A stretch of 64,000 bases of DNA from Streptomyces sp. NBC_00285 (GCF_036174265.1 NZ_CP108055.1:5952001-6016000), one strand, 5' to 3'; positions 34,477-43,272 are shown, numbered from the stretch's first letter. Numbers and translations: made by a program. The notes: generated from the sequence alone by a model not told the origin.

Positions 34477-34506
34477 GCACCCCCGGAGCTGGAACTCCGG
34501 GGGTGC
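34477..34506 (+). terminator. Perfect 12-bp hairpin before the spread operon
   Basis: Arms GCACCCCCGGAG (34477-34488) and CTCCGGGGGTGC (34495-34506) with a 6-nt loop. It lies upstream of the DUF6284 gene and probably separates it from the gene at 34142-34360. A smaller hairpin (CCGCACC/GGTGCGG) lies at 34438-34458. Confidence 0.65.
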
Positions 34507-34545
34507 TGTTCGGGCCGTTTCACCTGCTAGGGAGACCACGACCCA

Positions 34546-34815
34546 ATGAACCACATCGTCACTGTTCAGGACGCTGTTACCGCGTTCAGCGACTTCATGG
34601 AGCCGACGAACGCTGAGCTGGACGCGATCGAACGGGAGATGCCGCTGATCCTGGCGCGCGTCGACCTGCTCGACGCACAGATCATCACCCTGGACCGCAC
34701 CCCGACCGAGCTGGACACCCGCCGTATCCGCCGTGCGCGGCGTCGGGTGCTGGTAGAGGGGCTGGCCCTGGTCAACCGCACCGCCGACGCCACGGCGTCC
34801 GGGGGTGCCGCATGA
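34546..34815 (+). CDS. DUF6284-family AICE protein
   Basis: An 89-residue, mainly helical protein: NHIVTVQDAVTAFSDFMEPTN, then AELDAIEREMPLILARVDLL and a basic RRIRRARRRVLVEG segment. It matches what I recall of DUF6284, a small family found in actinomycete plasmids and AICEs. It overlaps the SpdB-like gene by 4 nt. Function not known. Confidence 0.65.
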   Translation: MNHIVTVQDAVTAFSDFMEPTNAELDAIEREMPLILARVDLLDAQIITLDRTPTELDTRRIRRARRRVLVEGLALVNRTADATASGGAA

Positions 34816-35675
34816 GCGCCAAGAACACCAAGACCGTGCTGCCGGCCGTCGCGATGACGGCCGTGTCCATGGTGCTCACCCTCGCGGTGGTCCTGATGTG
34901 GCTGGGTGCGGCGGTGCCGTGGCTGGTCGCTCTGGTCGTCGGTGTGGGTATAGACGGCGGTTGGCTGGCCACCCTCGCCTACGAGCGGCGTCTCGCAGCC
35001 CAGGGCGACCACAGCCGCACGGTGACGGCTGTGGGCTGGTTGTTCGGTCTGGTCGCCACCGGCTTCCTGGTCGCTCACGCGCTGACCTCCCAGGCGTCCG
35101 CCGCGTGGTTGGCGGTGGCGTGGCTGCCGATCGCGGCCAAGGCCCTGTGGCTCGTGCATGGCCTGTGGGAGCGCACCGCGCTGACCCCGCTCGCCCTGGA
35201 CGCGATCCGCGGTATTCAGCAGGAGGCCCGCGACGAAGCGGCCGTGGCCCGCGCCCGACTGCGGGCGGAAGCCACCTCGGAGGAGACCCGTCTGACCGCT
35301 GTGACGGGGGCCGGGGCACGCGTCGCACGGGTGCAGGCCAGGACCGCCAAGACCCTGGCGGGGGCGTGGTCGACGCTGGAGACGGCGCGGCGGGGCGAGG
35401 ACACCGGCAGGGCACTGACCAGCGTGACGAACCGCGTCACGCCCGGCGTCACAGCCCGGTGGGAGTTGCCCGTGTGGGGCGCTGTCGAGCCGGTCGCCGC
35501 GCTGGAATCGGTGGCGCCCGCGCTCAGTGACGGCGAGTTGGACACGCTCGTCGACACGATCCGCACCAGCCAGACCCCCGCCCTGTCGTATCGCGAGATG
35601 GCGGTCCGCTTCCGCGCGGCCGGCCACTCCGCCTCCGAGGTCCGCCTCCGCGCGGCCTGGAAGCGAGTCGCCTGA
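34812..35675 (+). CDS. SpdB-like plasmid spread membrane protein
   Basis: A 287-residue protein. Four TM helices lie between residues ~8 and 115 (VAMTAVSMVLTLAVVLMWLG, PWLVALVVGVGIDGGWLATL, VGWLFGLVATGFLVAHAL and a fourth at AWLAVAWLPIAAKALWLV). A long charged helical region follows, and a C-terminal HTH-like segment LSYREMAVRFRAAGHSASEV. Spd proteins help intramycelial spread of transferred DNA after TraB action. ATGA overlaps on both sides show translational coupling. Confidence 0.72.
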   Translation: MSAKNTKTVLPAVAMTAVSMVLTLAVVLMWLGAAVPWLVALVVGVGIDGGWLATLAYERRLAAQGDHSRTVTAVGWLFGLVATGFLVAHALTSQASAAWLAVAWLPIAAKALWLVHGLWERTALTPLALDAIRGIQQEARDEAAVARARLRAEATSEETRLTAVTGAGARVARVQARTAKTLAGAWSTLETARRGEDTGRALTSVTNRVTPGVTARWELPVWGAVEPVAALESVAPALSDGELDTLVDTIRTSQTPALSYREMAVRFRAAGHSASEVRLRAAWKRVA

Positions 35676-36079
35676 TGACCGCCGCGTGGGGCAAGTGCTA
35701 CGACCCTGCCGGAGCCCGCTACGGGGTCCCCACCTACCCGTGGCGCCTGGCCCCGGACGGGCTCGCCACGCGCCGTCAGCTGAGGGCGCAGGGTTTGCGT
35801 CCGGGCGGTCAGCCGGTCGCGGCGCAGGCCATGCGCATCAACCGCCGTGCCGGCACACCGCGCGTCGCCTACCTCTACCGCGTCGACTGCGCACTGCCGG
35901 TACGGCCGATGACGTCGCGCAAGTGGGGCGCTCTCGCCCTGGCGATGCTGGCCCGCCGTACCTGCCCCGGCTGCCGTCTGGACGTGGGCTACTGCATCCC
36001 ACGCTCGCTCGGCATGTGCGTGCTGTGCGCCTACCCCACCACTCCGGTTTCCGTGTCTGACCAGGGAGGTCAGCCGTGA
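35675..36079 (+). CDS. RRQRL-motif zinc-binding-like protein
   Basis: A 134-residue protein with WRLAPDGLATRRQLRAQGLRPGGQ near the N terminus, the hallmark of small AICE proteins called RRQRL-motif zinc-binding proteins. A Cys cluster lies in CPGCRLDVGYC and CVLCAY and could form a zinc site. Both ends overlap neighbouring genes by 1-4 nt. Role in the transfer module is unknown. Confidence 0.7.
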   Translation: MTAAWGKCYDPAGARYGVPTYPWRLAPDGLATRRQLRAQGLRPGGQPVAAQAMRINRRAGTPRVAYLYRVDCALPVRPMTSRKWGALALAMLARRTCPGCRLDVGYCIPRSLGMCVLCAYPTTPVSVSDQGGQP

Positions 36080-36279
36080 AGAACGTGCTGCACGAGTCGC
36101 CGGGCGACGACAACGCCCGCACCCTGCGCCTGCTGGACGCCACCGACACCGCGTTCGCCCACGAGTCCGCGACCGAGCTGGGCGCCGACTTCGAACAGGT
36201 CGTCCTGGAAGGCCTGCTCACCGACCGCGCCGTCGCGGTCTACCCGCCCGCCGGCCACACCTACCCGAGGAAGGACTGA
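36076..36279 (+). CDS. Small hypothetical protein of the transfer operon
   Basis: A 67-residue acidic protein from GTG 36076, overlapping the previous stop by 4 nt. No TM or Cys. The sequence (NARTLRLLDATDTAFAHESA, then FEQVVLEGLLTDRAV) is predicted mostly helical. Kept as a gene because of tight coupling on both sides and codon use; function not recognised. Confidence 0.6.
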   Translation: MKNVLHESPGDDNARTLRLLDATDTAFAHESATELGADFEQVVLEGLLTDRAVAVYPPAGHTYPRKD

Positions 36280-36284
36280 CCGCC

Positions 36285-36605
36285 ATGGGCAAGCCCGACA
36301 CCCGTCGCCTGGACAAGGAGATCAGGCTGACGGAGCGCAAGCTGGAAGCAGTCCGCAACGGTGAGATGTGGCCGCTGACCGGCCAGGAGCGCCGTCAGGT
36401 GCTCCGGGGTCTGGTCGGCGGTTCCTACCAGGTGGCCCGCGGCAAGAGTGCTGCTCGCGCCGAACGGCAGATGGACAGCGTTTCGACGTCCGCCGAGACC
36501 CGGCTGATCGCCGAACTCACCGCGCTGCAGATCGAGCGGCAACGGATCGTGACCGAGGCCGCCACCGCCAAGGCCGCCAAGAAGTCGTCCGGCTGGATGT
36601 GGTGA
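36285..36605 (+). CDS. Small helical hypothetical protein
   Basis: A 106-residue protein rich in Arg, Lys and Glu with long amphipathic helices (LDKEIRLTERKLEAVRNGEM, ETRLIAELTALQIERQRIV). It may be a coiled-coil DNA-associated protein. Starts five nt after the previous stop. No recognised domain. Confidence 0.6.
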   Translation: MGKPDTRRLDKEIRLTERKLEAVRNGEMWPLTGQERRQVLRGLVGGSYQVARGKSAARAERQMDSVSTSAETRLIAELTALQIERQRIVTEAATAKAAKKSSGWMW

Positions 36606-36607
36606 GC

Positions 36608-36778
36608 ATGGCCGCCACCGAGACCCCGCCGGGCCAGTGCCCGCAGTGCTGGGAGCACGCCTACAACAAGCGCATCCACCGCGCGCTGAAGCCGCGCCAG
36701 GAGTGCACGCCGTGCCTGGACCACATGAACAACGGCTGCCCGCACCGCGTGCCCAAGAAGGAATCCCGCTGGTGGTGA
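36608..36778 (+). CDS. Small CxxC zinc-ribbon-like protein
   Basis: A 56-residue protein with CPQC and CTPC pairs plus CPH, spaced like a small zinc ribbon (residues 11-14 and 35-38), and a basic C terminus. Similar tiny proteins occur in actinomycete plasmids near tra genes. ATG 36608 starts three nt after the previous stop; GTG 36602 is an alternative. Function unknown. Confidence 0.6.
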   Translation: MAATETPPGQCPQCWEHAYNKRIHRALKPRQECTPCLDHMNNGCPHRVPKKESRWW

Positions 36779-36780
36779 GC

Positions 36781-37080
36781 ATGAACGACCGTTGCCCCGC
36801 CGCTCACCCGCAAGACCCCACCGCCTGTGTCGGGCCAGTCGCGGTGAGCGTGCTGGACGCGACGGGGGCCGGGGCTGACGGGTGCGAGCATCACGGCGCC
36901 CGCCTGCTGGCCTCCCTCGACGGGGGCCGCGTGTACCCGCTGCCCGACGCCCCGCCCGGCGCCGCCATCCGCACCTTCACGGCTGCCGACACGATCCGCC
37001 CGTTCTGCTGGGTGAAGGGCCCGCGTACCAGGCCCTCGCAGCTCAGCCGTGCCGAGAACCGCGCCCGCGAGAACCGTTGA
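36781..37080 (+). CDS. Small hypothetical protein upstream of tra
   Basis: A 99-residue protein. Cys and His residues (CPAAHP, CVGPV, CEHHGARL, FCW) suggest possible metal binding. It starts two nt after the previous stop and ends 92 nt before the translocase gene. It has Streptomyces-like codon use, so it is probably real; function unknown. Confidence 0.55.
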   Translation: MNDRCPAAHPQDPTACVGPVAVSVLDATGAGADGCEHHGARLLASLDGGRVYPLPDAPPGAAIRTFTAADTIRPFCWVKGPRTRPSQLSRAENRARENR

Positions 37081-37172
37081 CACACCTGTTGTACCGGGGT
37101 GGCCGTCCCCGCCACCCCGGCACTCCTTCTTCAACTTCCGCCCTGCTCAGGGCAGTCTGGAGCACGTTCAGC

Positions 37173-39302
37173 ATGTCCGAGAACGTCATCAGCCTCCACA
37201 AGAACCCCGACCCCGAACCGCCCGCCGACCTGGCCGGCGTGACCACGCTGACCGTGGTCCCCGAGCCCGCTCCGGCCAAGCCCATACCGCTGTGGATGCG
37301 CTCCGGACGGGCCGTCAAGCGGATCGCCACCGACGAGCGCACCAGGGCCACCGGCCGCGCGGTCGTGCGCCACAGCATCTACACAGTCAACGGGTCCCGG
37401 ATCGTGGCCCGTCGGACGTGGGACGGCAAGACCGGTGCCCGCTACGAACGCATGCTCCGTGCAGCCGAGGCCGCCGGGAACTATGAGGTGGCGGAGGAGT
37501 GGGAGGAGCGGTTGCAGCGCTTCCGCGAAGCGAGGCACCGCCGCCGGATGGACCTGCTGCACTCCCCGCTGGATGTGGCCAAGGGCGTCGGGGTCGGCGT
37601 CGGCATGAGCATCGGCGTCCTGGTCGCGCTCGGGGTCGTGATGGCCATCAACAACCACGACGCCAAAGACGTCATCACGCCTCTCGCGGCGACGGTCGAG
37701 TTCATCGGCCTGCTGATCCGGATCGTGCAGGTCGTATGGGGCCCCGCCCTCGTGATCGGCCCGCTGCTGGCGCTGCTGGGCATGTGGGCGGTCGGCAGCA
37801 AGCAGCAGGCCGCACCCCAGTGGGCGTTGCCCGCCAACGTCCGTTCCGGCGAGGGGGAGCCGATCACCCCGTCCATCGTCGTCAAGGCCCTGCGCGACCT
37901 CGGTATCTCCGCCCTGCGCACCGCCATCAAGGAGATGGGCGACGCCGGCGCCTCCATGCTCGGGCCGATCACGATCGCCGGATGCGGCGTCGAGGTCGAC
38001 GTCACCCTGCCCTCAGGGGTGGCCACCAACGAGGTGCAGAACAGGCGGCGCAAGCTGGCAGAGAACCTGACCCGCCACGAGCACGAGGTGTACATCACCA
38101 TCCCCGAGGCGGCCCGCACCGTGCGGCTGTGGATCGCCGATTCCGGCGCGCTGGACGAGCCGATCGGCCCGTCCCCGCTGGTCACCGACGAGAGCATGAC
38201 CGCCAACTACAAGACGGGTAAGGCCCCGTGGGGCCGTGACCTGCGCGGCGACGGAGCCGAGCTGGGCGTGTATCAGCGCCACCTGCTCATCACCGGCCGT
38301 TCCAACCAGGGCAAGACCGTCGCCCTGCGGTCCCTGGTGCTGTGGCTCGCTTTGGACCGATCGGTGCAGTTCTGGGTCGCCGACCTCAAGGGCGCCGGCG
38401 ACTGGTCCATGCTCCACGGCATCGCGGACGTCCTGATCGAGGGCCCCGCCGATGACCACTGCATTCAGGCGACCGAGATGCTTGAGGACGCGGTCACCGA
38501 GATGAACCGTCGTCTTGAGGTCCTCAAGGACGAGCCGGGTACGGTCTTCCGGCCGCTGATTGTGCTGGTGGACGAGGCGCAGAAGGCGTTCATGTGCCCG
38601 GCCCTCGACGACCAGAAGCGCCCCTACGGCGGCTCCAAGGCCACCAGCCGGTACTTCATGGCCGCCCGGACCATCCACAACCAGGGCCGCGCGGTCGACG
38701 TGCTGCTGTGGCAGGGCACCCAGGACCCCACCGACCAGAACCTTCCCAAGCTGGTCCGCGAGGGCGCGCACACCCGGGCCTCCCTCGTGCTGGGCTCCGA
38801 GTCGCAGGCCAAGATGGCGCTGGGGGACAAGGCCGTCGAGGACGGGGCCGCCCCGCACATGCTGCGCCAGGGCCTGGACAGGGGAACGCTGGTCGTCGCC
38901 TCGGACGGCATCCACATGCCCAAGGGCCAGTCCTCCATCACGGTCCGCACCCACTTCATCGACGACGACCCCGCCAGGGCCATCGCCGACCGGGCCCGCG
39001 CCCTTCGCGACGGCATCACCACGCTGACCGTGATCGAGCGCGGTACCGAGCGTGATGCGCTCGCCGACATCCTCACGGTGCTCGCCGGGGAGAAGCGGAT
39101 GCTCACCCAGGACGTCATCAGGAAGCTCGGCGTCCTCGACGCGGATGCGTACGGCCGCTGGTCGTTCGGTGACCTCACCCGCGTCCTGGACGGTGCCGGC
39201 ATCGAGGCGAAGAAGTCGCACGGCCGCATGGTGGTCCGTGCCGAGGACGTCTCCGACGCCCTTGCCGAGCGCGACGCGGACGGTTCCGCTTCTGCCTCCT
39301 GA
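37173..39302 (+). CDS. TraB/FtsK-like conjugative DNA translocase
   Basis: A 709-residue protein. A soluble N-terminal part (1-130) is followed by two to three TM helices (GVGVGMSIGVLVALGVVMAI, FIGLLIRIVQVVWGPALVI) and then an FtsK-type motor with Walker A GRSNQGKT (Gly375-Thr382) and Walker B LIVLVDEAQKA. A C-terminal winged-helix domain (~640-695, MLTQDVIRKLGVLDADAYGRW) is the FtsK-gamma-like part expected to read 8-bp recognition repeats. In AICEs this single protein moves double-stranded DNA between cells. The repeats just downstream (39307-39485) are its likely target. Confidence 0.87.
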   Translation: MSENVISLHKNPDPEPPADLAGVTTLTVVPEPAPAKPIPLWMRSGRAVKRIATDERTRATGRAVVRHSIYTVNGSRIVARRTWDGKTGARYERMLRAAEAAGNYEVAEEWEERLQRFREARHRRRMDLLHSPLDVAKGVGVGVGMSIGVLVALGVVMAINNHDAKDVITPLAATVEFIGLLIRIVQVVWGPALVIGPLLALLGMWAVGSKQQAAPQWALPANVRSGEGEPITPSIVVKALRDLGISALRTAIKEMGDAGASMLGPITIAGCGVEVDVTLPSGVATNEVQNRRRKLAENLTRHEHEVYITIPEAARTVRLWIADSGALDEPIGPSPLVTDESMTANYKTGKAPWGRDLRGDGAELGVYQRHLLITGRSNQGKTVALRSLVLWLALDRSVQFWVADLKGAGDWSMLHGIADVLIEGPADDHCIQATEMLEDAVTEMNRRLEVLKDEPGTVFRPLIVLVDEAQKAFMCPALDDQKRPYGGSKATSRYFMAARTIHNQGRAVDVLLWQGTQDPTDQNLPKLVREGAHTRASLVLGSESQAKMALGDKAVEDGAAPHMLRQGLDRGTLVVASDGIHMPKGQSSITVRTHFIDDDPARAIADRARALRDGITTLTVIERGTERDALADILTVLAGEKRMLTQDVIRKLGVLDADAYGRWSFGDLTRVLDGAGIEAKKSHGRMVVRAEDVSDALAERDADGSASAS

Positions 39303-39306
39303 TCCC

Positions 39307-39485
39307 GGGGAGGCACACCCTGTCGACGCGGGGAGGCGGGGAGGACTCCCCAACCGGCTCCCCGCCCCACATCCCCCGCCTTGATCAGCGGAAACACCGA
39401 TTTGGGGAGGCGGGGAGGCACACCAGGTCACCCCCCTGAAACCCCCCTCCACCGCGCCCCCTCAAGGGGGTGTCCCCGCCTCCCC
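39307..39485. repeat. clt-like cluster of GGGGAGGC repeats
   Basis: The 8-bp motif GGGGAGGC occurs at 39307-39314, 39330-39337, 39404-39411 and 39412-39419, with a one-base variant at 39338-39345 and an inverted copy at 39478-39485. Several copies continue as ACACC. TraB-type translocases recognise short direct repeats in a non-coding clt locus next to tra; spacing, size and location fit. Otherwise the 208-nt gap holds no gene. Confidence 0.65.
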
Positions 39486-39510
39486 GAACCACGTTCGGAA
39501 GGGATTCCAC

Positions 39511-39978
39511 ATGTACCCCGAAGACATTCGCCACGCGCCCGCTGAGCGGGCCGTGGAAGTCCACCAGCCGACCCCGATCCAGCCCGCCGTCATCGTCCAG
39601 CCGGCGCCGATGGTCGCCGTGCAGCCGCACGCGGTTCCGTCGGTGGCGAGCATCGTCCTGCCCGACGGCCGTGTCGTCACCGGCTACGCCATCAACCCCG
39701 CACAGCCCGAACCGCTGGTCGCCAAGCCGCCCGTCTCCCGCGCCGCGGTGAACGTGGCCCTCGGAGGCGTGGGGTTCCTCGCGGTGTGCGGCGGCCTGCT
39801 GCTGCTCACCACGTTCATCACCGCGCTGACCGCGCTGATCACTCAGCTCATCACGCTCGCGGCCGTGATCTTCGGCGGCTGGATCGCCGTGCAGGTCTTC
39901 AAGCCCCACGGCCGGCAGGGCGGGAGCACGGTCAACATCCGCAAAGCGATCTTCAAGCGCAACCACTTCCACGGCTAG
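39511..39978 (+). CDS. Spd-like membrane protein
   Basis: A 155-residue protein with a Pro/Val-rich N-terminal half (HQPTPIQPAVIVQPAPMVAV), a short beta segment (SIVLPDGRVVTGYAI), two adjacent TM helices (VALGGVGFLAVCGGLLLLTT and ITLAAVIFGGWIAVQVF), and a basic tail (RQGGSTVNIRKAIFKRNHFHG). It lies just after the clt-like repeats and is a plausible spread or mating-zone protein. Its stop codon overlaps that of the convergent 39975-40442 gene by 3 nt. Confidence 0.65.
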   Translation: MYPEDIRHAPAERAVEVHQPTPIQPAVIVQPAPMVAVQPHAVPSVASIVLPDGRVVTGYAINPAQPEPLVAKPPVSRAAVNVALGGVGFLAVCGGLLLLTTFITALTALITQLITLAAVIFGGWIAVQVFKPHGRQGGSTVNIRKAIFKRNHFHG

Positions 39979-40442
39979 GGCTCCGCCCCCAGGTCGGACC
40001 GCATCGCAGTTATCAGTGCCCTGTAGGCCTCGGCATAGCGCGTCCGGCCTCTGGCGTACTCGTCGCTGTCGGCCGTAGCCCCGCCCGAAACAATCTCCAG
40101 GAGATCTTGCAGCCTGCTGTACGTCTCCGCCGCCGGTTCCACGACCGACGACGGCGCGGAGATCGCCAATTCGTATCGCAGACTGACGCACGGCTCGAAT
40201 GCCTCCCACACACCCCGTCTGCGTCGATCCACGGGAACCTCCGTCTCCCGTGCCAGCAGGCCGCACGCACTCCGCGCCTTGGCCAGGGCCGCCAAGTACG
40301 AGCCGTACAACGCCCGGCGCGTCTCTGTGCGCTGCTGGCCCCGCTCGCGTTTCCAACGCCGACGTTCCAACGCCCCTGCCGACACCGTGGCGATCCCGCC
40401 ACCCACCACGGTGCTGACCAATGCCACCCACTCCACAGGCAC
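39975..40442 (-). CDS. Hypothetical protein with N-terminal TM anchor
   Basis: A 155-residue protein from GTG 40442. One N-terminal hydrophobic helix (EWVALVSTVVGGGIATVSAG) is followed by a charged helical domain (ERRRWKRERGQQRTETRRAL, then YGSYLAALAKARSACGLLA). The single-anchor plus coiled-coil layout is common in small mobile-element proteins on the strand opposite to transfer genes, where some act in fertility control. No specific function can be assigned. Confidence 0.6.
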   Translation of the reverse strand: MPVEWVALVSTVVGGGIATVSAGALERRRWKRERGQQRTETRRALYGSYLAALAKARSACGLLARETEVPVDRRRRGVWEAFEPCVSLRYELAISAPSSVVEPAAETYSRLQDLLEIVSGGATADSDEYARGRTRYAEAYRALITAMRSDLGAEP

Positions 40443-40530
40443 CCCGAATCCCGCTGAACAGCGCAGGCGCGACCCCTTCCGCCAAGACCGGGACGCGCCT
40501 GCTTCCACCCACAAGTGGAGGTCAACCAGC

Positions 40531-41406
40531 ATGACCCAACCCACCGACATCCGGCGAGTACCGGGCGCCCTCAACAGTCCACTGAGCATCGCGCTTGACC
40601 TTGCGGCGGCCGGCGTTCCCCCGCTACCGCTGCGGGCGGGCAAGCTGCCGTTCGGGAACTGCCTTGCCTGCGCCCGCAACGCGTGCGGCGGCCGGCCGAA
40701 CATGAAGACCCCGGGCCCCTGCACCTGCCCGGCGCCCTGCCACGGATGGGCCGCCGCCACCACCGACCCCACCGTCCTGCGCTCCCAGGAGTGGGCGCGC
40801 GCGTGGCGGGAAGCGGCGGCGGTGGCCTACCACCCGGGCGGGGCCGGTCTGACCGTGGTCGACCTCGACACCGCGGAAGCCCTCGCGTGGGCCCGTGCAA
40901 TCCTGCCCACTACCCGGATCGTTCCGACGACCCGGGGTGAGCACTGGATCTACCAGGGCGTTATGCAGTCCGCCAATGCCGTACGGCCCGGCGTGGACAT
41001 CAAGTCCCTTGTGGCGTACGCCCGTTGGCTCGGTTCCGGCACCGGCGCCATGTCCGCTCTCCCGGACGCTGTGCGCGCCCTGGTAAAGGAGCCGTCCCCC
41101 GCTCGTAGGGCGTCACAGACGTTCACAGTGCCCCTGGGGGGCGGGCAGGGGGAGTGCCGCCACCGCACACCCGCCTACTTGGACCGTGGCATCGCCATGG
41201 CGGAGCAGCGCATCACCCAGGCCCGCACCGCGGTCCACGCGACCGTCTACCGCACGTTCCTTGCCGTGCTCTCGACGCACGGCGGGTGCGGATGCCTCAC
41301 CGATGCCCATGTCGCGCGGCTGTTCACCGCGGCGCAGGCCAAGGGCGAATCACCCCGGCACTGCACGGATGCGTGGACCAACGCCCGCACCAGGTTGGGA
41401 CTGTGA
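40531..41406 (+). CDS. Bifunctional DNA primase/polymerase (Prim-Pol) protein
   Basis: A 291-residue protein with the archaeo-eukaryotic primase fold typical of AICEs: ALDLAAAGVPPLPLRAGKLPF at the N terminus, a Cys-rich insertion (CLACARNACGG, CTCPAPCHG), the catalytic pair in VVDLDTAEAL (Asp111, Asp113), RIVPTTRGEHWIYQG with the conserved His, and VDIKSLVAYARWLGSG. It should prime or replicate the excised element together with the ATPase encoded 3 nt downstream. ATG 40531 has GGAGG upstream. Confidence 0.85.
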   Translation: MTQPTDIRRVPGALNSPLSIALDLAAAGVPPLPLRAGKLPFGNCLACARNACGGRPNMKTPGPCTCPAPCHGWAAATTDPTVLRSQEWARAWREAAAVAYHPGGAGLTVVDLDTAEALAWARAILPTTRIVPTTRGEHWIYQGVMQSANAVRPGVDIKSLVAYARWLGSGTGAMSALPDAVRALVKEPSPARRASQTFTVPLGGGQGECRHRTPAYLDRGIAMAEQRITQARTAVHATVYRTFLAVLSTHGGCGCLTDAHVARLFTAAQAKGESPRHCTDAWTNARTRLGL

Positions 41407-41408
41407 CC

Positions 41409-42884
41409 ATGTCCGAGGACGACGAGAAGAACCCCGCCCGCAAGGTCATCACCGACTATGCGCAGTCGCATTTCCGGTACTTCCGCACCGCCGACGGCAC
41501 CGTGTACGCGCAGAAGAACGGCCACCCTGTGGCCCGCCCGATGCGTTCTCAGGGCACCACCGGAAGCCACCGCCAGGAACTCATGGTCGGCTTGTTCAAG
41601 GACGGGGTCGGCGTGTTCAACGGGACCGCACTCAAGGAGGCGTTGGACTTGATCGAAGCGCTCGCGCTGTACGAGGACACGCACGCCGTGAACATCCGCG
41701 TCGCCCCCGGATTCGACGGGGCAACCTGGCTGGACCTCGGGCGTAACGACGGACAGTCGGTGCGTATCCATCCCACCGGATGGGACATCCTCACCCCCGA
41801 CCCGCGCGAGGTGTGCTGGCGGCGCACCCAGCTCACCGGCGAACTCCCCCTGCCCGCCAAGGACACAGGCGGCAAGGGCATCGATGCCCTGATGCGGCTG
41901 TGCAACTTCGCCACCGCGGAAACCGAATGCCTGGCCATCGCCTGGCTGATCGGCTGCCTCGGACCGTCCGTACCGGTGCCCGCGCCGTTCCTCACCGGAC
42001 CGCAGGGCGCGGGCAAGTCCACCGGCGGGCGGATGCTCGTGCGGATCATTGAGGGCATGAGCGGGGATTTGCGCCGCGCCCCGAAGGATGAGGAGAACCT
42101 GATCGCGGCGGTGGCGGCCGGATGGGTCACCGCCCTGGACAACCTCTCCCACATGACGCCGGACCTCTCCGACGCCATGTGCTGCATCGTCACTGGTGCC
42201 GAAAGCGTCAAGCGCGCGCTGTTCACCGACGGCGACGTGTTCCGCGTCGGCTACCGCCGCCCCCTGCTCCTGACCGGTATTGACGTCGGCGTCATCCGGC
42301 CCGACCTCGCCGAACGCCTCCTTCCCCTGCGCCTGGAACGCCCGCGGGTGCGGCGCACCGAGGCGGAACTGTGGGCGGAGTACGCGGAAGTGCTGCCCGT
42401 GGTGCTCGGCTCGCTCCTGGACCTGGCGGTCAAGGTCCGTGCGGCCCAGGCGGAGACGCCCACGGATCTGCGGATGGCGGACTTCGCGCACCTGTGCGCC
42501 CAACTCGATGCCGCAACCGGCCTCGGAGCGCTCGCCGCCTACCGGGCCAGTCTCGACGACCTCAACGACGACGTCATCGAGGGCGACCTGTTGGCACAGG
42601 CCGTCCTCGCGCACGCTGACACCCTCGAACCGGGCGCAGAGCAGCGGATGACGTCCACGGAGTGGCTGCACTGCCTCACCCGCCTCTACACCGGCGAGGA
42701 CTTCCGTCCCCTGCCCAAGGGCTGGCCGACCACCGGCAAAGTCCTCTCCGACCGCCTCAAACGCCTACAGCCCACCCTCGCGGCCCGCGGCGTCCTCATC
42801 GACTCCGGCCGCACCAAAGAGGGCCGATACATCGAAATGACCCGCTCACCCGCCCCACCGGAACACGAGCAACAGGCGTTCTGA
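41409..42884 (+). CDS. Replication ATPase/helicase-like protein of the AICE
   Basis: A 491-residue P-loop protein. After an N-terminal region (1-185) comes Walker A TGPQGAGKST (Lys203), then WVTALDNLSHMTPDLSDAMC, TGIDVGVIRPDLAERLLPLRL (sensor and Arg region) and a C-terminal HTH-like domain (~420-490). It corresponds to the helicase part of plasmid/phage primase-helicase proteins and pairs with the Prim-Pol just upstream. A GTG at 41403 is an alternative start. A strong terminator follows. Confidence 0.8.
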   Translation: MSEDDEKNPARKVITDYAQSHFRYFRTADGTVYAQKNGHPVARPMRSQGTTGSHRQELMVGLFKDGVGVFNGTALKEALDLIEALALYEDTHAVNIRVAPGFDGATWLDLGRNDGQSVRIHPTGWDILTPDPREVCWRRTQLTGELPLPAKDTGGKGIDALMRLCNFATAETECLAIAWLIGCLGPSVPVPAPFLTGPQGAGKSTGGRMLVRIIEGMSGDLRRAPKDEENLIAAVAAGWVTALDNLSHMTPDLSDAMCCIVTGAESVKRALFTDGDVFRVGYRRPLLLTGIDVGVIRPDLAERLLPLRLERPRVRRTEAELWAEYAEVLPVVLGSLLDLAVKVRAAQAETPTDLRMADFAHLCAQLDAATGLGALAAYRASLDDLNDDVIEGDLLAQAVLAHADTLEPGAEQRMTSTEWLHCLTRLYTGEDFRPLPKGWPTTGKVLSDRLKRLQPTLAARGVLIDSGRTKEGRYIEMTRSPAPPEHEQQAF

Positions 42885-42900
42885 CCAACGGGCACAGACC

Positions 42901-42951
42901 GAACAGCAAGAGGAGCACCACCCGCGCGGAGGCGTGCTCCTCTTGCTGTTC
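42901..42951 (+). terminator. Perfect 18-bp terminator hairpin
   Basis: Arms GAACAGCAAGAGGAGCAC (42901-42918) and GTGCTCCTCTTGCTGTTC (42934-42951) with a 15-nt loop, starting 16 nt after the replication gene stop. It separates the replication module from the integration module. Confidence 0.85.
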
Positions 42952-43061
42952 GGCGGCACCGCCGCCCTGCGCAGGACGGCCGCGCAGCGGCTCCTTCTTC
43001 ACGTCCTGAGCGGCACGGCACCACCACAGACACCCCCCTCTTTTTTCCTAAGTAGGAAGTT

Positions 43062-43272
43062 CTGCGTCACCTGCGTCACCCAAGCCCACAAAACAGCGGA
43101 TGACCTGCACGGACAGGGGTGACGCAGACGGCCGATCGCTGCGTCACCGTTCGTCATCTGAGTCACCGATGACGAACAGCCTGCGTCACCGGTGACGCAC
43201 CCCCACCCCGCTGCGTCACCCCAAACCCGCAGGTCATCGGCCTGAATGACGCAGATGACGCGGGTGACGCAG
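43062..43272. repeat. Iteron-like cluster of CTGCGTCACC repeats
   Basis: CTGCGTCACC occurs at 43062, 43071, 43139, 43181 and 43211. The reverse form GGTGACGCA(G) occurs at 43118-43127, 43191-43199 and 43263-43272. The 43181/43191 pair makes a palindrome, and a separate hairpin (TTCGTCATC/GATGACGAA) spans ~43149-43178. The block lies between the replication and excisionase genes and is either the replication origin or a set of excisionase/integrase arm sites. The rest of 42952-43353 holds no gene. Confidence 0.65.

Noticed and set aside
39975..40772. Longer version of the minus-strand AICE gene
   Set aside because: The extension overlaps the Prim-Pol gene on the other strand and has no coding character; GTG 40442 fits the TM-anchored product.
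43062..43272. Possible CRISPR array because of regular short repeats
   Set aside because: Repeats are 10 nt, occur in both orientations and at irregular spacing, with no cas genes; iterons or binding sites fit better.
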